Source of the DNA: Pyrocephalus nanus
Taxonomy: Eukaryota > Chordata > Aves > Passeriformes > Tyrannidae
Direction: 5' to 3'
Length of the DNA stretch: 64,000 bases
NCBI GenBank assembly: GCA_038380795.1
Contig: CM076264.1
Location: 14,196,001-14,260,000 of the forward strand
The notes beneath the pieces were generated by a model, which was given only the letters and a program-made list of their open reading frames with translations, did no database searches and was not told where the DNA came from. The position numbers were made by a program, and so were the translations under genes. Positions 1 through 13,197 of the stretch are shown here, piece by piece. Every line of letters starts with the position of its first letter. Positions within the stretch are counted from its first letter, which is position 1.

Positions 1-1595
1 GTAATTCTACTTTCAAAAGATTCGAATCGGATGCCACCAAGCCAGCTCTGGTACCAAGAAAATGCCTTTCCTCTACCTCATCTCTTTCTCTTGCTTTTAG
101 TCCACTCCCTTTTCCTTCCTCTGCTCAGCTTTTGATCCGAGAAGTCCCTCAGCTCAAAGGAACTAGCCTTCAGTTTGATGTTTTGAAACCTTGCCTGGCC
201 TCAGACAAGTGGATGTAACAGCTCAGTCCCTTGTAGGGGTGAGAGATGAAACAATGTCCAGAGGAGCCCAGATTTCCCCCAGTCTCCTTCTATCCAAACA
301 CAGCACTTAACCTATACGGTCACCTGAATGATGAGGCCCTTTATGTTTAGCACTTTCTCTGGATAGTTTAATATGAAGTAATTCCATTAATGTTTCATAC
401 TCTTGTTTCATTAATTTTTTGAAGGAAGAATGTATTATTAAATGTTCAGTCCCTTCTCTCTTATCAGTTCAATTAAGGTACAGGAGGTACATTCATGAAA
501 ATGTCCTCCAGCAAAACCCAAATTAACACCTGATATTTTGAGGATTAAGAAGGCAGTGAAAACCACAAAAAATGTAAGGTTTTCAAGCTCCTCTCATATA
601 TAACACACAGAGGGGGAAAAAAAGTGCAGTTGCTATTTTCATATTAAAGAGAAATGCTTGTTGTAATTGCAAATGACAACATATAAAATCCTCACTTTAA
701 AATAAGTACCTTTCTTGTTTAGGGCCTTTCCCAAGGCTATTCAGCCTTTACTTCTCATGAAAACCTTTGTCTCTCAAAGCATAAGCTCTTCTCTCCACTT
801 CTTGCTAGTTTTCTTTGACCCTTTCACATTTCCACTCACCTATATTGAAATTCCAGTGTTCTACCTAATTGTTCCATTTCAGTGTTTTTAATGCTGATTA
901 TTAGCACTATTTATTTACTTGAGGCATTCTAGGACTGGTTTAACTGCATGAACAGTGTATTTCCAACAAGCACCACATTTGTTTATTTCTACATTTTTGT
1001 CTATGGTGAAGTTTATTCAACTCATCATAATTCAGTTGACTTTATAGTTAGATGACACGGTTAGAAGTCCACCTCAGCAGAAGAATGCTGTTTTACAACA
1101 CTTGCAGTTCTGTAAAATCAGTCTACTGCATATAGAAGTTACGGTACATCCAAAATTGCTGGGAATAGGATTCTCCCTATGGTGGGTGGTAGAGAGACCT
1201 GACAGCAAAAAATGCTCCAATAACATTTTAATAAAAGCAAGGTTCCTGAAAAAGCCGGTTTCACTATAATGTGGCTGGGTAGTGATACCAACTACTCAAG
1301 TGCCTCAACATGGGCTGTGCACGAATGGAATAATTCTGTCCCAACAAACCCTCACATCAATCTCCAATACAAAAGTGGATTCACTTGGGATTGTGCCACC
1401 TACAGCCTTTCACCAAAACTGTAAGGCATGTTGTCAGAGTCCCCCAGAAATGAATCCATCTATTTGTGCTGGGACTCCAGAAGCCTCAAATTCCCTCCAG
1501 TCACCCCCACTTTCCTCCACACCCTGCGTGTTCTTTTCCCTATCATTCCTGTATCCTACATAGTGCAAGCAAAGATGTACAGTATTTTGTTTGGG

Positions 1596-1596
<1 letters not shown>

Positions 1597-1625
<29 letters not shown>
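1597..1625. repeat. Poly-T tract (29 T)
   Basis: An uninterrupted run of T preceded by GGGC. No neighbouring sequence identifies it as the tail of a minus-strand retrocopy, so it is called as a simple repeat only. Confidence 0.9.
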
Positions 1626-1630
<5 letters not shown>

Positions 1631-3327
1631 GCTGTGCCTAATGAGAGCCTATATTCCTGTGTGTAAGTTACAGAGCATTCTGTGTAATGCCAATCATTCC
1701 TTTGACTTCATTGCCATACTTGGGAAAAAGTTCCTGATTAATGAGTCTTTTTACCCATGTGAGCAGAAAACGAAGAGATGGCATTTAAAGCCCAGTGAGC
1801 TGTGGAGACAGGCAGAGGAATCAGCATAGTGTTGTTTATGGGTTTGACTGGCTTACAGCTTGTTACACACCTAAAATAGGGAAGGAATATTCGTGTTTTA
1901 CCTGTTAATAGAGCACTGTGCTGTACAATATTTTCATCTGCTGAAAATGCTTTTTATAAAGTATGGATAAAGCATGTATATTTAAAAAAAATTCCCACTT
2001 GCATAAGCTAGTACATCAATGACATAGTTGAAAACACTTTATGAAACAGTGTATTAACTCAGGAAAATACAAATGAAAACTGTATATTAATTGCTTTATA
2101 AGCCCTCCTATACTCATGTTTTATTAACATGTTAATATTATCAAATATCCTGCTAGCATGTGATACTCCTCCAAATAAGGTACTATTTTTACTTGGTTTA
2201 TGAAAATAAATGAGCACCTCAGATTAGCATTTTGATTTTGCATGAAAGCACATAATGTTTTTTCTTGTGTTCCCTGATTGTTTCAAGGGCATTGTATCAT
2301 ACCATAAAGCTGAAGACTCTTTCATCTTTCTTCAGATAAAGTTGCTAATTACTTTTAATTTTACATGATATTTAAAGACTTTAACATTTATTATTACTAT
2401 CAGTACCAAATCCTAACATAACTCAGGGTAGGAAGACACTCAAGAGCTTTTTTTTTTCAGTGTTTCTATTACAAAGTACAGTGATGACATACTCCACCAG
2501 CACCTCATTCCCTTCCCTGACTAGAATTTTATCAGAGTACAAATGTTAGGAAGCTCAATGAAAATACAGTTTAATGCAGCCAGTTAAATTGCCTGAGAGG
2601 AAACAGTGCATACAGCTTTTTTAAAGCCTTTCCCCTCAGGCCATTAACTAAGAAACTGGTCACTAACTGCTGGTAACAAACCATTTTGGAGGGATTATTG
2701 CTATTACCAGTATTCAGCGTTTTATGGCTACATTTTGTTAAAGACATTAGGAACTGTAACATGGACGAGCCTACAGTACTGGAAAAATCATTTTCCCTTG
2801 TGATTAACAATAGTTTTTCTTCCAGACTAGATGTCTCGAGTAGTGGGTTCATTATTTGTCATATCTCCCAATGCTGGAAAAAAGGCTTTCCATTCTGGCC
2901 AGGTTTCAAATGAAAAGAGTGAAACTATAATACTGGTCTCTGGGAAACTATGACTCTTGTAGAAACCACCACAAGATTTTGATTGTTTCCAAGAGTTGTA
3001 GCTGCCCTAGAGAACAGGTAGAGACAGAACAATATGCAGCAGCTTTCCCTCCTGTGACCACCTTTTTCTTGGTGAAGGCTTCAATACTGCTGAAGACATA
3101 AACAGGGTTATATGTTCATTTGATATGAGGGTGTAGTTTAAGTTTAGGTGTCAGAAAGGGTATTTGATCAGGATGTTTCTAGCACTCTGCAGTTAGTTCC
3201 ATTTCCTGATTACTGCAATTTACATAATCTATAGTATTAGCAAAGAAGGGTCAGTTGTAATGGAAAGTGCAGAATTTTAGGAAGTTCAGCACTTAATTAG
3301 GAAAAGTTCTGTGGAGCTCCAAAAAGC

Positions 3328-3349
3328 TTTTTTTTTTTTTTTTTTTTTT
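3328..3349. repeat. Poly-T tract (22 T)
   Basis: A run of T flanked by GGAGCTCCAAAAAGC on the left and AGGAACTCC on the right. No retroposon body is visible next to it. Confidence 0.9.
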
Positions 3350-6300
3350 AGGAACTCCATCTAAGAAGGTATTTTGACAGCTTAGCTGTATAAATGATAT
3401 TGTTGAGTTAGAATGCAGATTACAAACACATTATTTGCATGGCAAATATGTTTTTCACTCTATTCTATCCCCCTCCATCTTTTAATTTAGAAAAAAAAGC
3501 CCAATAGATCAGAACATATCATTAGCTGTGCTTCTTAGTGAACCTGACTTTTCTCGAGAAATTTACATCTTTCTCTCATTTTCTGTTAAGGTTTCTTACC
3601 CTGTTTTCTCACCTAAAGAATTATAATGAGGTAGAGAGAATGAGATCTATGGGGAAAGCAGTGGACCTAGAGACTAAAGGTAAAAGGATGATTGATGGTA
3701 TGAAATTACCATAAAAGTACAATCAGGATCAGATTTTAAAATGAATTTTTAAGCAGCCTAAGAGATACTCTTTGATTTGTAGTCTGGTGGAATGGATAAT
3801 GTCTCATTCAGTGGATAAAGTTTCTCACTGTGTGACTTGAGCTTTTTCTGATCTTTCTGACTGGGAGTAAAATGGAACCAAAGCATAAAGTGGTTTTTAA
3901 TGCTGAAAATATCAAAAGCAATATTCTTAATGTCAAAACCTAGGCGTAGCAGGTGAGAAAAGAAAAATAAATATAAGAAAATTATAGTGTTTGCATTATT
4001 GTATTAAAGATGCTGTCTTCTTATACACCCTTTTGGATCCATAAAAATATTTTAAACATAAGTAAGGAAAGGGTCAGATGTTTATGTTGATATGAAAATC
4101 CCCCTAATTTTTAAACACTTTAAGACTGAAGCATTTGTGAATTTTTTAATATAATCAAATTCCAGTACAAGACAAATACTATAATTCATGTCTGTGCAAT
4201 GCATGGCATGTCTTGAAATCTCAATACAACTAACAACAATTTACAGAGCATTTGGTGGGTCACTTAAAGCAGAACTTAGGGGATATTTAGGAGTGTAAAA
4301 TAGTCTGTAAAATTATTACTATATAATTGCATCAAATATTAAGATAAATTTACAAAAGTTTCAAGTTAAAATTAGGACATTTTTGTCTTTCTAATGTAGT
4401 GCATTCTCATGAGGCAACTAATTGGCTCTGCAGGATTATGTTGTGGGCAGGTTGGGGTTTTTTTTAAAGAAAATTCCTTCAATTGTGAATTCTTGGGGTT
4501 TTTTCCCTCCTCACTCCCTAGTTTTATTTATTTAATTTAGAGGATTTGAATACGATACTAATATTTTAAAATAGGGAAATTTTTTGTAATCTAATTCACT
4601 CCTTTTATGTAGAAGGAAACTGATGATAAATTTCCCTTCTACTATATATGTAATAAAGATGGTCATGTATACCATTTATGGGCATAACCTCAAAGGATTT
4701 ATTTTATTATCTGCCTTCTTGTTATATGGCTGGATATCGTGATAATAAAATTACAGACAATATTTTAAAATAGTTTAGCATTATAAAAAAATGCCAGGAT
4801 TTCCAACAGTTGCTTCTTATGACAGTTTTCATTTTTTTCCCTCCCACTGACAGTTCCCATAATGACTTTAATCATATAGTCTGGAAATGGAGCAGGTTAC
4901 TGAACAGCAACAAACTCACTGGTCAATGTCGGTGTCACTTTTCTGGGAGCAGGACTTTTTTGAGCATCAAGGAACTCACTTTAACAGCCTGCTGGAAAAG
5001 TGTTAAGTGCATTAACTCCCTGTCAATCACATTTTTAGCACGCTGGCCAAATTATTATTATTATTTGGCTCAAGACATTCTATTGAAACTTATTTGTATG
5101 GTATTCTTATCTGTGTACCTTATGTGACTAATGATGATTGTTTATGGAGAGGTGCCTGTCCAATTATTTTTGAAGGAACACAAGAATGCAGAATGACTGG
5201 AAGCATCAGGTTTTTGCCAGAGAATGCCTCAGGTAAGAGGAGAATGGCTAGAGGCTATAAGGAATCACAAGAGACAAGTCAGAGTCGTAAATTGGGAAAC
5301 TGACATATCTCATCTAATATACTTGCTAACTAGGCCTTTAAAAACCTTGACATTTAACTAAGTTTGTGGAAAAGTTATAGATTTTGTCCTTTTCTATTGG
5401 CTATAACTCATTAATATGATGAACTGAGGTGTTTATAATCATTATCGGCATTAGCAGACTAGCATATGGGATCATTTAGAGATCCAGTTAAGCACCTAAC
5501 AACTGCTCAGTTGTTTATGTAGGTTGTGCCTTTTCCAAAGTCAAGTCAGTCAAAAATGATATTGCAAGTTATTTACCCTTTTAGTACTTCAGTGTGTGAA
5601 ATGGGATGAAAGAATGCTGGTATTCAGCTGAGGCATTTAAATAATGCTTTGGAAGTCCTGGCCTGCTTAGAACAGACTGCAATCTTTACTGTAAAACAGA
5701 AATTTCTGATGGTTTCAAGAAAAAAAAGGTAGTATAAAAACAAACTTTGCAGTGAATGCTGCCTATTAACTCAAAAGGATTTAAATACATTAGGGACTTA
5801 ACTTTTTTTTGGTGAAAGTAAACTTTGTCTTTGCCCATTAATGTTCCAAGGATAAGAAATACTGTGTAATTAAATACATGCCCTGCCCTGATTCTGGTTC
5901 TATATATACAGATTTTTATATAGGGGAAAGATATTCAATTTATGTGTAAAAAAATAAACCAACAAAAACTTCAGCCACAGAATTCTGTGAACTGAACAAC
6001 AAAAGGAACTTGTTTCGGTATGAAAAGTGGAGATGATCAGAAAAGCATCAGGAGGAGGCACTACAGCACAATAGCTAAAAATGGTCTGTTTTAATTTCTG
6101 AATAGCTTTAAGAATTAAATTTAAACAATATACTTTGCAAGTAAGCAATGTTATGCTTAGGGATTGCTATAATTTTTTCAAAAAGCAGGGAAAATATGAA
6201 GAGAGCTAGTCAATGGAGGCAGGGGGAAGCTATTAGGGATTGTTTTCCCAGGGCAGGAAACTGAAATTCAAGTAGGAAATGGCATTTTGACAAGCACTTT

Positions 6301-9300
6301 GTATTTCCAACCAAAATGGAATCTTGCTTATTTAGTGCAACTGGAAAACAATTAATTGAGGCAGAATCCCCACTTTAATTGTACACATGAGAAACTATTG
6401 ACTTTTAGAGGGTTTGAGTTAAGTCTACCACCACTAAGAATTCTTTCCTTTTACCTACTGTATTTTGGGGACATGAATAAATTATATGGTTACATATTAC
6501 AGTGGGAGAGAAAATGACTACTACTGCTCAGGTTGTGTGACGTTTTCCATGCTATTCCCACTTTCAGCAGCTCATAACTTTCTGAAAACTTCTGGCTGCC
6601 AGGTGAAATTTTTCATAGTTAAGGTCTCTGTTGGATGAAAATTATTTTTTGAAAATTTGAGGGACTTGTTCCATTATTTCTGGATATGCATGGATAAAAA
6701 CATATAGCCCATCAGGCAAACATTCTTGTTTCTTCTGCACTATACTGTCATCCAAATGGAGAGTGAAAAGGGGATCATTTTATGTGAATTTGTGGACTGC
6801 AAATGAATAATTGCATCTCTGCTCAAAGAGTAGCCTAGTTACTTTGGAAAGCAATGAATATCTTAGAGGAATTTCCAATATTATCCATTTTGTTGCTGAA
6901 TTCCCTAAGCTCTCTGGCCTCAGCACGCTTTTCAGGTGATAACCCAACAAACTTGTTAAATATAAGTGTTCTTTACCTGGTCACTTAGGATCAGCAATTA
7001 CTCAGCACTATTTTGACTGGTCTAGGATTGCTGAAGGCTGTGTGTTGGGTTATATTCAAATAAGTGTCCAGATGTAGTGAAATGAAATCGATGTGTTCCC
7101 ACAGGTATAAACTCCTTGGAATGCTGTGTTCCATCATGAATCTAATCTTTCAGAGGGACGTGTCAGAGGACATGTTAATTTTCTTCCAGTTACACTGGAA
7201 GGCACTCTCCAGTTGGTTAAAGAAATAAGTGTGAGTAACTTTGAAAAGACATTTATGCTTGCAAGAAATAAAATCTATTTCAATTGTTTCTCCCATCCTC
7301 TGCAGCTGAGAAATTCAGTGCCACAGGTGTTCTAGTAGGAACTTTCATAGACGTAGCAGACTCCTAAATATTATTGTTTACACCAGAAACTTGGCTACAA
7401 ATTGTTCTCAGCCAATGAAGAAATAGTAAGCATATGATTTCACTCAATGCCCAGAAAACCCAATAAAGCATTTTAGCAAATTGCCTGCAGAACAACGACT
7501 GTAAAAATTATTTATTATATAAATGCTTTAGGTAAGAAAGGAAATCATTCCTATCTCAAGAGGCTGAAAACTAGACAAGCTGTCAAGGCAAAAGACTAGC
7601 AAAACACACACATATGTATGTTTTTGTGTGCTACTGTTTGCTTTAAAGTTCCTTTACCTTTTTTTGTGAGCAGACCACAACACGTGTGTGAGGACAATGT
7701 AAAACTTTCAGGCAATATGTTCCCCAATCAACAGATACTGTGTTTAAAGAATAAGAACTGTGCTATGAAGAGCAGTGTATAGCAGGAAATACAGAACATA
7801 CAGGCCTCTTATTCTTGGTGGGCATCAGTTCATCAGCCTCTCACCCTAAATATTTTTTTATCAGCCATTTAAGAAACTAGGCAGTTGAGGAACAGTCACA
7901 GAGCCTGACCCGCAGCCCCAGCACAAGGCAAGTGAACAGAGGGATGAAAACCTGCAAATTGCACCAGAGCTTGTAGGACAAGAGACATATGTGGGTTTTC
8001 TTAGTTCCAAGTACAGTGAGGCTGCTTAATCCTATAAAATTATTGTCACTTTTGTGATATTCATATCTGAGTTGGGGTCATTAATTTAAATAAAATAACC
8101 AAATAAAGGTGTATAAGCAAAATGTTGCCTGCAATCACTTGAAATAAACCCTTGAGAATGGACAGTAAAAATAAACCCTGGAAGGGAGTACATTTTCCCT
8201 CCAGAATGAAAAAAAAAGGCTGAGAAAGAGTTGCTTGCTTTCTTCCTTAAAAGAATTGTCTTAACAGCTGGTGGTTATTTGATAAATTTGGAAAAGTGTT
8301 GGAAATTTTTTTTTTTTTAAAGTTCTGAATGTATTCTCCCCGTTTGAATTTACAAAGCAAACATAAATAAAAAGGAGGAAAAACAGTATTTCAGTCCCTG
8401 TCAATTCTTTGCATTTTGCTAAATTCCATAAAATACATCTCCATAAATGAGAATGGATTGTTACATCTTTCCCTGGGAAGTCATGTGAAAAACACTATGC
8501 CAAGTTTTAATGCTGGATCTAAACTTGCAGTTAGCCTTTTCTGTAATGCTGTAGAATAAAACCTCAGTTCACAACTTGACCAAAATTCAAGCTCCAGCCC
8601 CAAGCTTCATTGCTTAAATAATGTATCGTTTCAGCATTATTTTATAGCTCTTATTTTCTGCTTTCTATTGGTAAATTGATAGGAATAAGTGAATAGAAGT
8701 TAATTATTTGGAGTAATAGCTGCAATTAATTAAAAAAGAGATATGGAATGTTTTTGTTTCACTGTGAGGAACTGTCTGTTACTGTGAAGGTCAGTGAAGC
8801 TGGCAAAGTTAATACAAGGTGCATACAGGTACATTAGCTAAATTTGCAAAAGCATTTTGTGGAAAGGTGTACGTATTAACTTTCCACCTGAAAGCATTGT
8901 TAATAAATCAGCAGCTCAGTACAGGCAAACTCTCCATGTGTCCAAGTGCTCTAAATACACTGGGCTGCCCACATTGGTTTTGGGTTGGCTGTTCTGTTCA
9001 GCATTCAGGCTCTGCGCTGTGTGTGGAACAGCCCCTGACTTCAGCAGGGTCTTGAGTTCCTACACATGAATATATCTCCTTCTGCTTTGCAATTCCAAAA
9101 TTCATTTAATCAGATCTGAGACGTGCATCACTGGACATGAATGGAATAATTACAGAGAAGGGACTGGAAAAATACATGGAACATTCATCTTTTAGCAAAA
9201 CAACACTTGAATGTACATTTTCTTGTCTTACTAGGGTGCATGGGAAGAGAACAAGAGAGTTAACTGGTTTTGTGCAAATCTTCCTTAATTTTGTCATTTT

Positions 9301-10577
9301 TTTTAAAGTAAGGAACAGAAGAGCAGCACTCTCGTGGCATTGTGACTGCTTCTCCAAACTCCATGCGTGGGCAGAGCTGTGGGTTGGTGCTGCAGTGTGG
9401 GAGAATGGAGAGACAGTGTTGGAAGCTGGATTAAGCTCTATGCCTTCCGTTCCCCTTCCCAACAATGCCTCCTTTGTACCCCCATGCTTTGCCTTTCAGT
9501 ATTTCGGGTAGGGAAAGAGGGAGGAGTCCTCTGAAGCCTCAGAACTGTGAATCTAGCACAGGAAGAAGTGTGTAAAGGCAGGAGGTTCAAGATGGAAGTA
9601 GACCTGAGATGGAGAATGAGAAGTCAGGAAGAAAGCACAAAGCCTTTGGACCTGTTAGCAAAAGGAAAAAATTAAAAAAGGAATCTCTTTTATAGTAAAG
9701 AGACATAACCAGGCAACAGGCAACAGATAACCTCTTATCTTTTCTCATTGCAAATTTCTATGATCTGAGGTTCCAGATAGATTTTGATACATGATAAATA
9801 TGTTATTTATTATTATATATCATGACCGTGACCCACTCAAGTTGGTGAGGACTTGTCACATAACATTCTGTGTCTTAGTTTCCTTTTGTGTAGTACTTGG
9901 ATAATAATTTTCACTTTCTTTTTAAATACATAAGAACACTTTAGAGAAATAGATGTTACTATTTTTAATTTAATCAATTATCACCAAATCCCAGGGTATT
10001 TAGAAGGTAACATTTATTGTCCCTATTGCTTAAAAATAAATGATTTCTCAGAAAAGAATTGCAAGGAGCACACATCACTTTTTTTCCCCAGCAGGAGTTG
10101 CTTGCAGCATTATCAGGGAAAGGGTGTCATTTAATATCCTTAAGAAATTCTTATCCATTGCAGGTTTAATTCCAACAATCTTCTAGTAATTGAAACCACT
10201 TCTTATAGGTAACCAAATCTGAAATCAGATAGCTTAGCATAAACTGCTCAGACCAATGTGTAGTTGAAATTAAAAAGCACGGATTAATTTTAGCAAAGTA
10301 GCTGACCTCAGTTTACTTTATGCAATTATATTTACCATTCACTCTTTAATAACTATTGTTTTCATAAGTCTCATTTGCAGTTTAGAAATTCCCCTGCCCT
10401 CAGTTTACATTTTTCCAAGACTCTCTAATAAAGTTAAGAAATAAAAAGAAACCATTTGTTTCCCTTTCTCAGGGTGATCAATGTGAGCAAAGAAGGGACA
10501 TGTTTTTTAAAGCACATGCTTTTAGCCTGTGAGTATCAGGCTTACCAGTAAATTTTCACCAATTTGTTGTGAAATGC

Positions 10578-10705
10578 ACTGTTATCCCCATTTATTGACA
10601 GAGAGCTGAAGTAGAAGAAGACAATTTACTCCACCTCATAGTGTGGAGTTATGATAGGGCCATGAGAAAGGCTGAATTTCCTGATCTTGATTCAGGGCTT
10701 TAACA
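10578..10705. repeat. Old MIR-like / CORE-SINE remnant
   Basis: The left end reads GTTATCCCCATTTATTGACAG, followed by a degraded match to the rest of a MIR-type consensus (the part that reads roughly as 'balance, previous record, loss of acid' region with GGGCCATGAG and CTGATCTTGATTCAGGGCTTTAAC). The match is by memory of the consensus and is heavily diverged, as expected for an element older than birds. An alignment to an amniote repeat library would settle it. Confidence 0.4.
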
Positions 10706-12984
10706 ATACATCACACAAAATTGCTACCAGAAAAGATATAAAATTGGGTATGGAATTAATAATGCCTCCATCATTATATGAGGAGGAAAAGAACAATTTA
10801 TCTTACTTTAATATGACATACTTGGTTTATGTCTTTTAAAAATATCCCCTAACTTGAGTATGTTTTGGGGTGCCTGTATTGGGGATGATTTTTGAGGGGA
10901 TAGACAATTTCTGGAATACTTAGGGACTGATGGAAGACTGATTTTCAACTCAACAGCTTTAAGAGTGGCAGGTGCCATTGTGTCTGCTTTATATACTGTT
11001 TGCAACTATCACTAAGGGTTTCTAGATCTACTGGAAGGATGGAACTTGAAAAGTAGTGTCTGATGGCTGTGAAACAATTTTTGTTGGATTATTTGTGGAT
11101 AAAAAGAGGCTTTTCTTGTCTAGTGTTGTTAGTGAATCACTAGTGGGGATTGTGACTAGCTAAAATAATAAAAAGGAAGTCATTTAAAAAAAAAAAAAAA
11201 AAGTTAAGCCTATAAGTAAGACACAACCTGACTGCAAAGTCATTGTTTTAGGGAATGACAGTGTTGCCATAATCATTACAGCACAGAATCCTATCTTATA
11301 TGCTTGTAAATTTATTTTAGTAGTTCATTGGTATGGTTGCCCTCCCAGGCAAATTTTACAATTTTGTATGAAACATATTCTTGACCCAAGCCAAGTTATA
11401 ATCCAGGTTTTAATATTGACCATTAAGCTGCTGATATATTGCTTATGGTAAATATACAAAACTCTGTGGAAAATAAACAGCAGTTTATTTGTCAAAGGTA
11501 TTTGGCAGATCAGTAGAATATCACTAGTATTGTCTCTGCGGAAGGCAGAATATCTAAGTCGATATTTTGCCAAGACTTTTGGGCTGAATTCTCTTGTGTC
11601 TCTATTGACAGGTAGATGAGCACTGTAACACCTCTGATGAGAACAAACCTATCACCTTTTGGTGATCTAGATTTTATTTTGTGTAATTTTTTTCACCATA
11701 TGAGACATTTGAATGATTAAACAGGGTCTCTTGGAGTAGTCCAAAGCTTTCACTCAAAGTACTTTTGGTTCCTGGGCTCTTCTGTGTTTTTCTGACTGTT
11801 CTGATTCTGAGCCCAGCTCTGAGGGTAGTTGAGAAAAGCTACTGACAGCAGCAGACTCTTCCATCACGTCGGTCTTTCTATCCCCTGTCAAAGTTGATAG
11901 TCAGCAACTGAATATGCAATGGCTATAAATCTTGCAAAATGATTAGCCAAAGGCTATCATAATTCATAAACTCCTAAAGATTGAGAAGTGTTCTACTTAG
12001 CTGGGGTGCCTTTCCAGATTGAATTCAAATTACTCTTTGAGTTAGCCTAATTGAAACAGAACAGCCACTTTGCAAATGAGAAAAAACAACCAACCAACTA
12101 CCCTGATGTGTCATTTAGGCCTCTACCTACTGAAAGCTTAACTTTGAAGATCACAAGGATCAGAATACATAAACATCACCTTTAAATGAAATGTTAATAA
12201 AAACATAGTAAAATAGTGAACTGCAACTCCTGTGTTCCCTATTGCTTCTGCTCAACATGAATATGTTGTTTTCTTGCCTTTGTTGACCCAGGAAATTATT
12301 AAGAAGCTGCAGCAAGTTTCTTCTCTTTCCCACTAAAACAGAGCAGTTAGCAACAGGTAATCTCATTCCATTGTCCTTAGAATGCACTTTACAGTTAGAA
12401 AGACTGGCCATAAGTAACAATTAAAAGCCCTGCGTACTACTGTACAGCTTTGGTACTTCAGTAAACCTGCATTTTCTATCTGATTGAATAGGCATTTAAT
12501 AGATTTTACTGAGAATTTCTATGCAGAATCAACACACGATGTTTTAGTGTTATACAGCAATAAGTCAAGTTAACACTCCTGGATTCTGCACTCAGAAGCC
12601 ATAATACCAAACAAGTGGAGAATTTGACTCTTCAGAGCAAATTTTTGTCTCCCTTGCGCTGGAGTAATGCAAGCACCTCCCTGAATTATAGTGGGAGGAT
12701 TCTCCTGAGTTTTCTTCACACATGTAATTTGGGGAAAGCAAGGGAAGACAACTGGAACTTCAGTTAAGCTAACGGCAGCCTTGCTATTGCATAATTAAAT
12801 TAGCAACTGAAATTCTAGCAAATATCTTTCTGACAGCTGTTTGGCTGCTTCCCCCACGCCTCACAACGAAATGTATGCTAGAAACTTGTGATGGCCCAAT
12901 ATTTAAGAAATGGAGTGAAATCTTTTAATGAAAACACACAGAATGAATTTAAAGTATATGATTTCTTTAAGATTATTTTGCCTA
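10706..12984. other. Non-coding DNA, nothing recognised
   Basis: AT-rich sequence with a short poly-A run near 11,186-11,202. No exon-like frame, RNA gene or recognisable repeat was seen. Confidence 0.55.
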
Positions 12985-13197
12985 GGCTATGTGTCACCCT
13001 CCCATCAATTTTCATCTGATGAATCCTTTGGGGAAGGCAAAGAGATACAAGCCCAGCAAAGTGAGAGCTCCGATAGTCCCACAGCGATTCAGTCCAACGC
13101 CCCACGAGGCTCTGGTGACCTAAGATCAAATTGTCATTTAAAATCATCAGGCACAGGTGTCACCAGTGTCACCAGGCCAGATTCACTCCAGGAATAA
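12985..13197 (+). other. Unidentified open frame, possible exon
   Basis: An open frame on the plus strand ends at a TAA (13,195-13,197). Its coding part from about 12,985 is Ser/Glu/Gly-rich (it contains SSDESFGEGKE and ends TRPDSLQE). A weak acceptor-like TTTGCCTAG lies just before it, near 12,976-12,984. The stretch 13,065-13,110 has several CpGs in an otherwise CpG-poor neighbourhood, as conserved coding DNA often does. I do not recognise the protein, and there is no clear poly-A signal close downstream. It could equally be a chance frame or a conserved non-coding element. Confidence 0.2.

Larger units (their letters stand above)
1..10577. other. AT-rich non-coding DNA, no gene recognised
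   Basis: No reading frame here is long or protein-like, and no splice-bounded exon or RNA gene stands out. The stretch is AT-rich and CpG-poor with scattered homopolymer runs. Two long poly-T tracts are listed separately. It reads as ordinary intergenic or intronic bird DNA. Confidence 0.6.
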
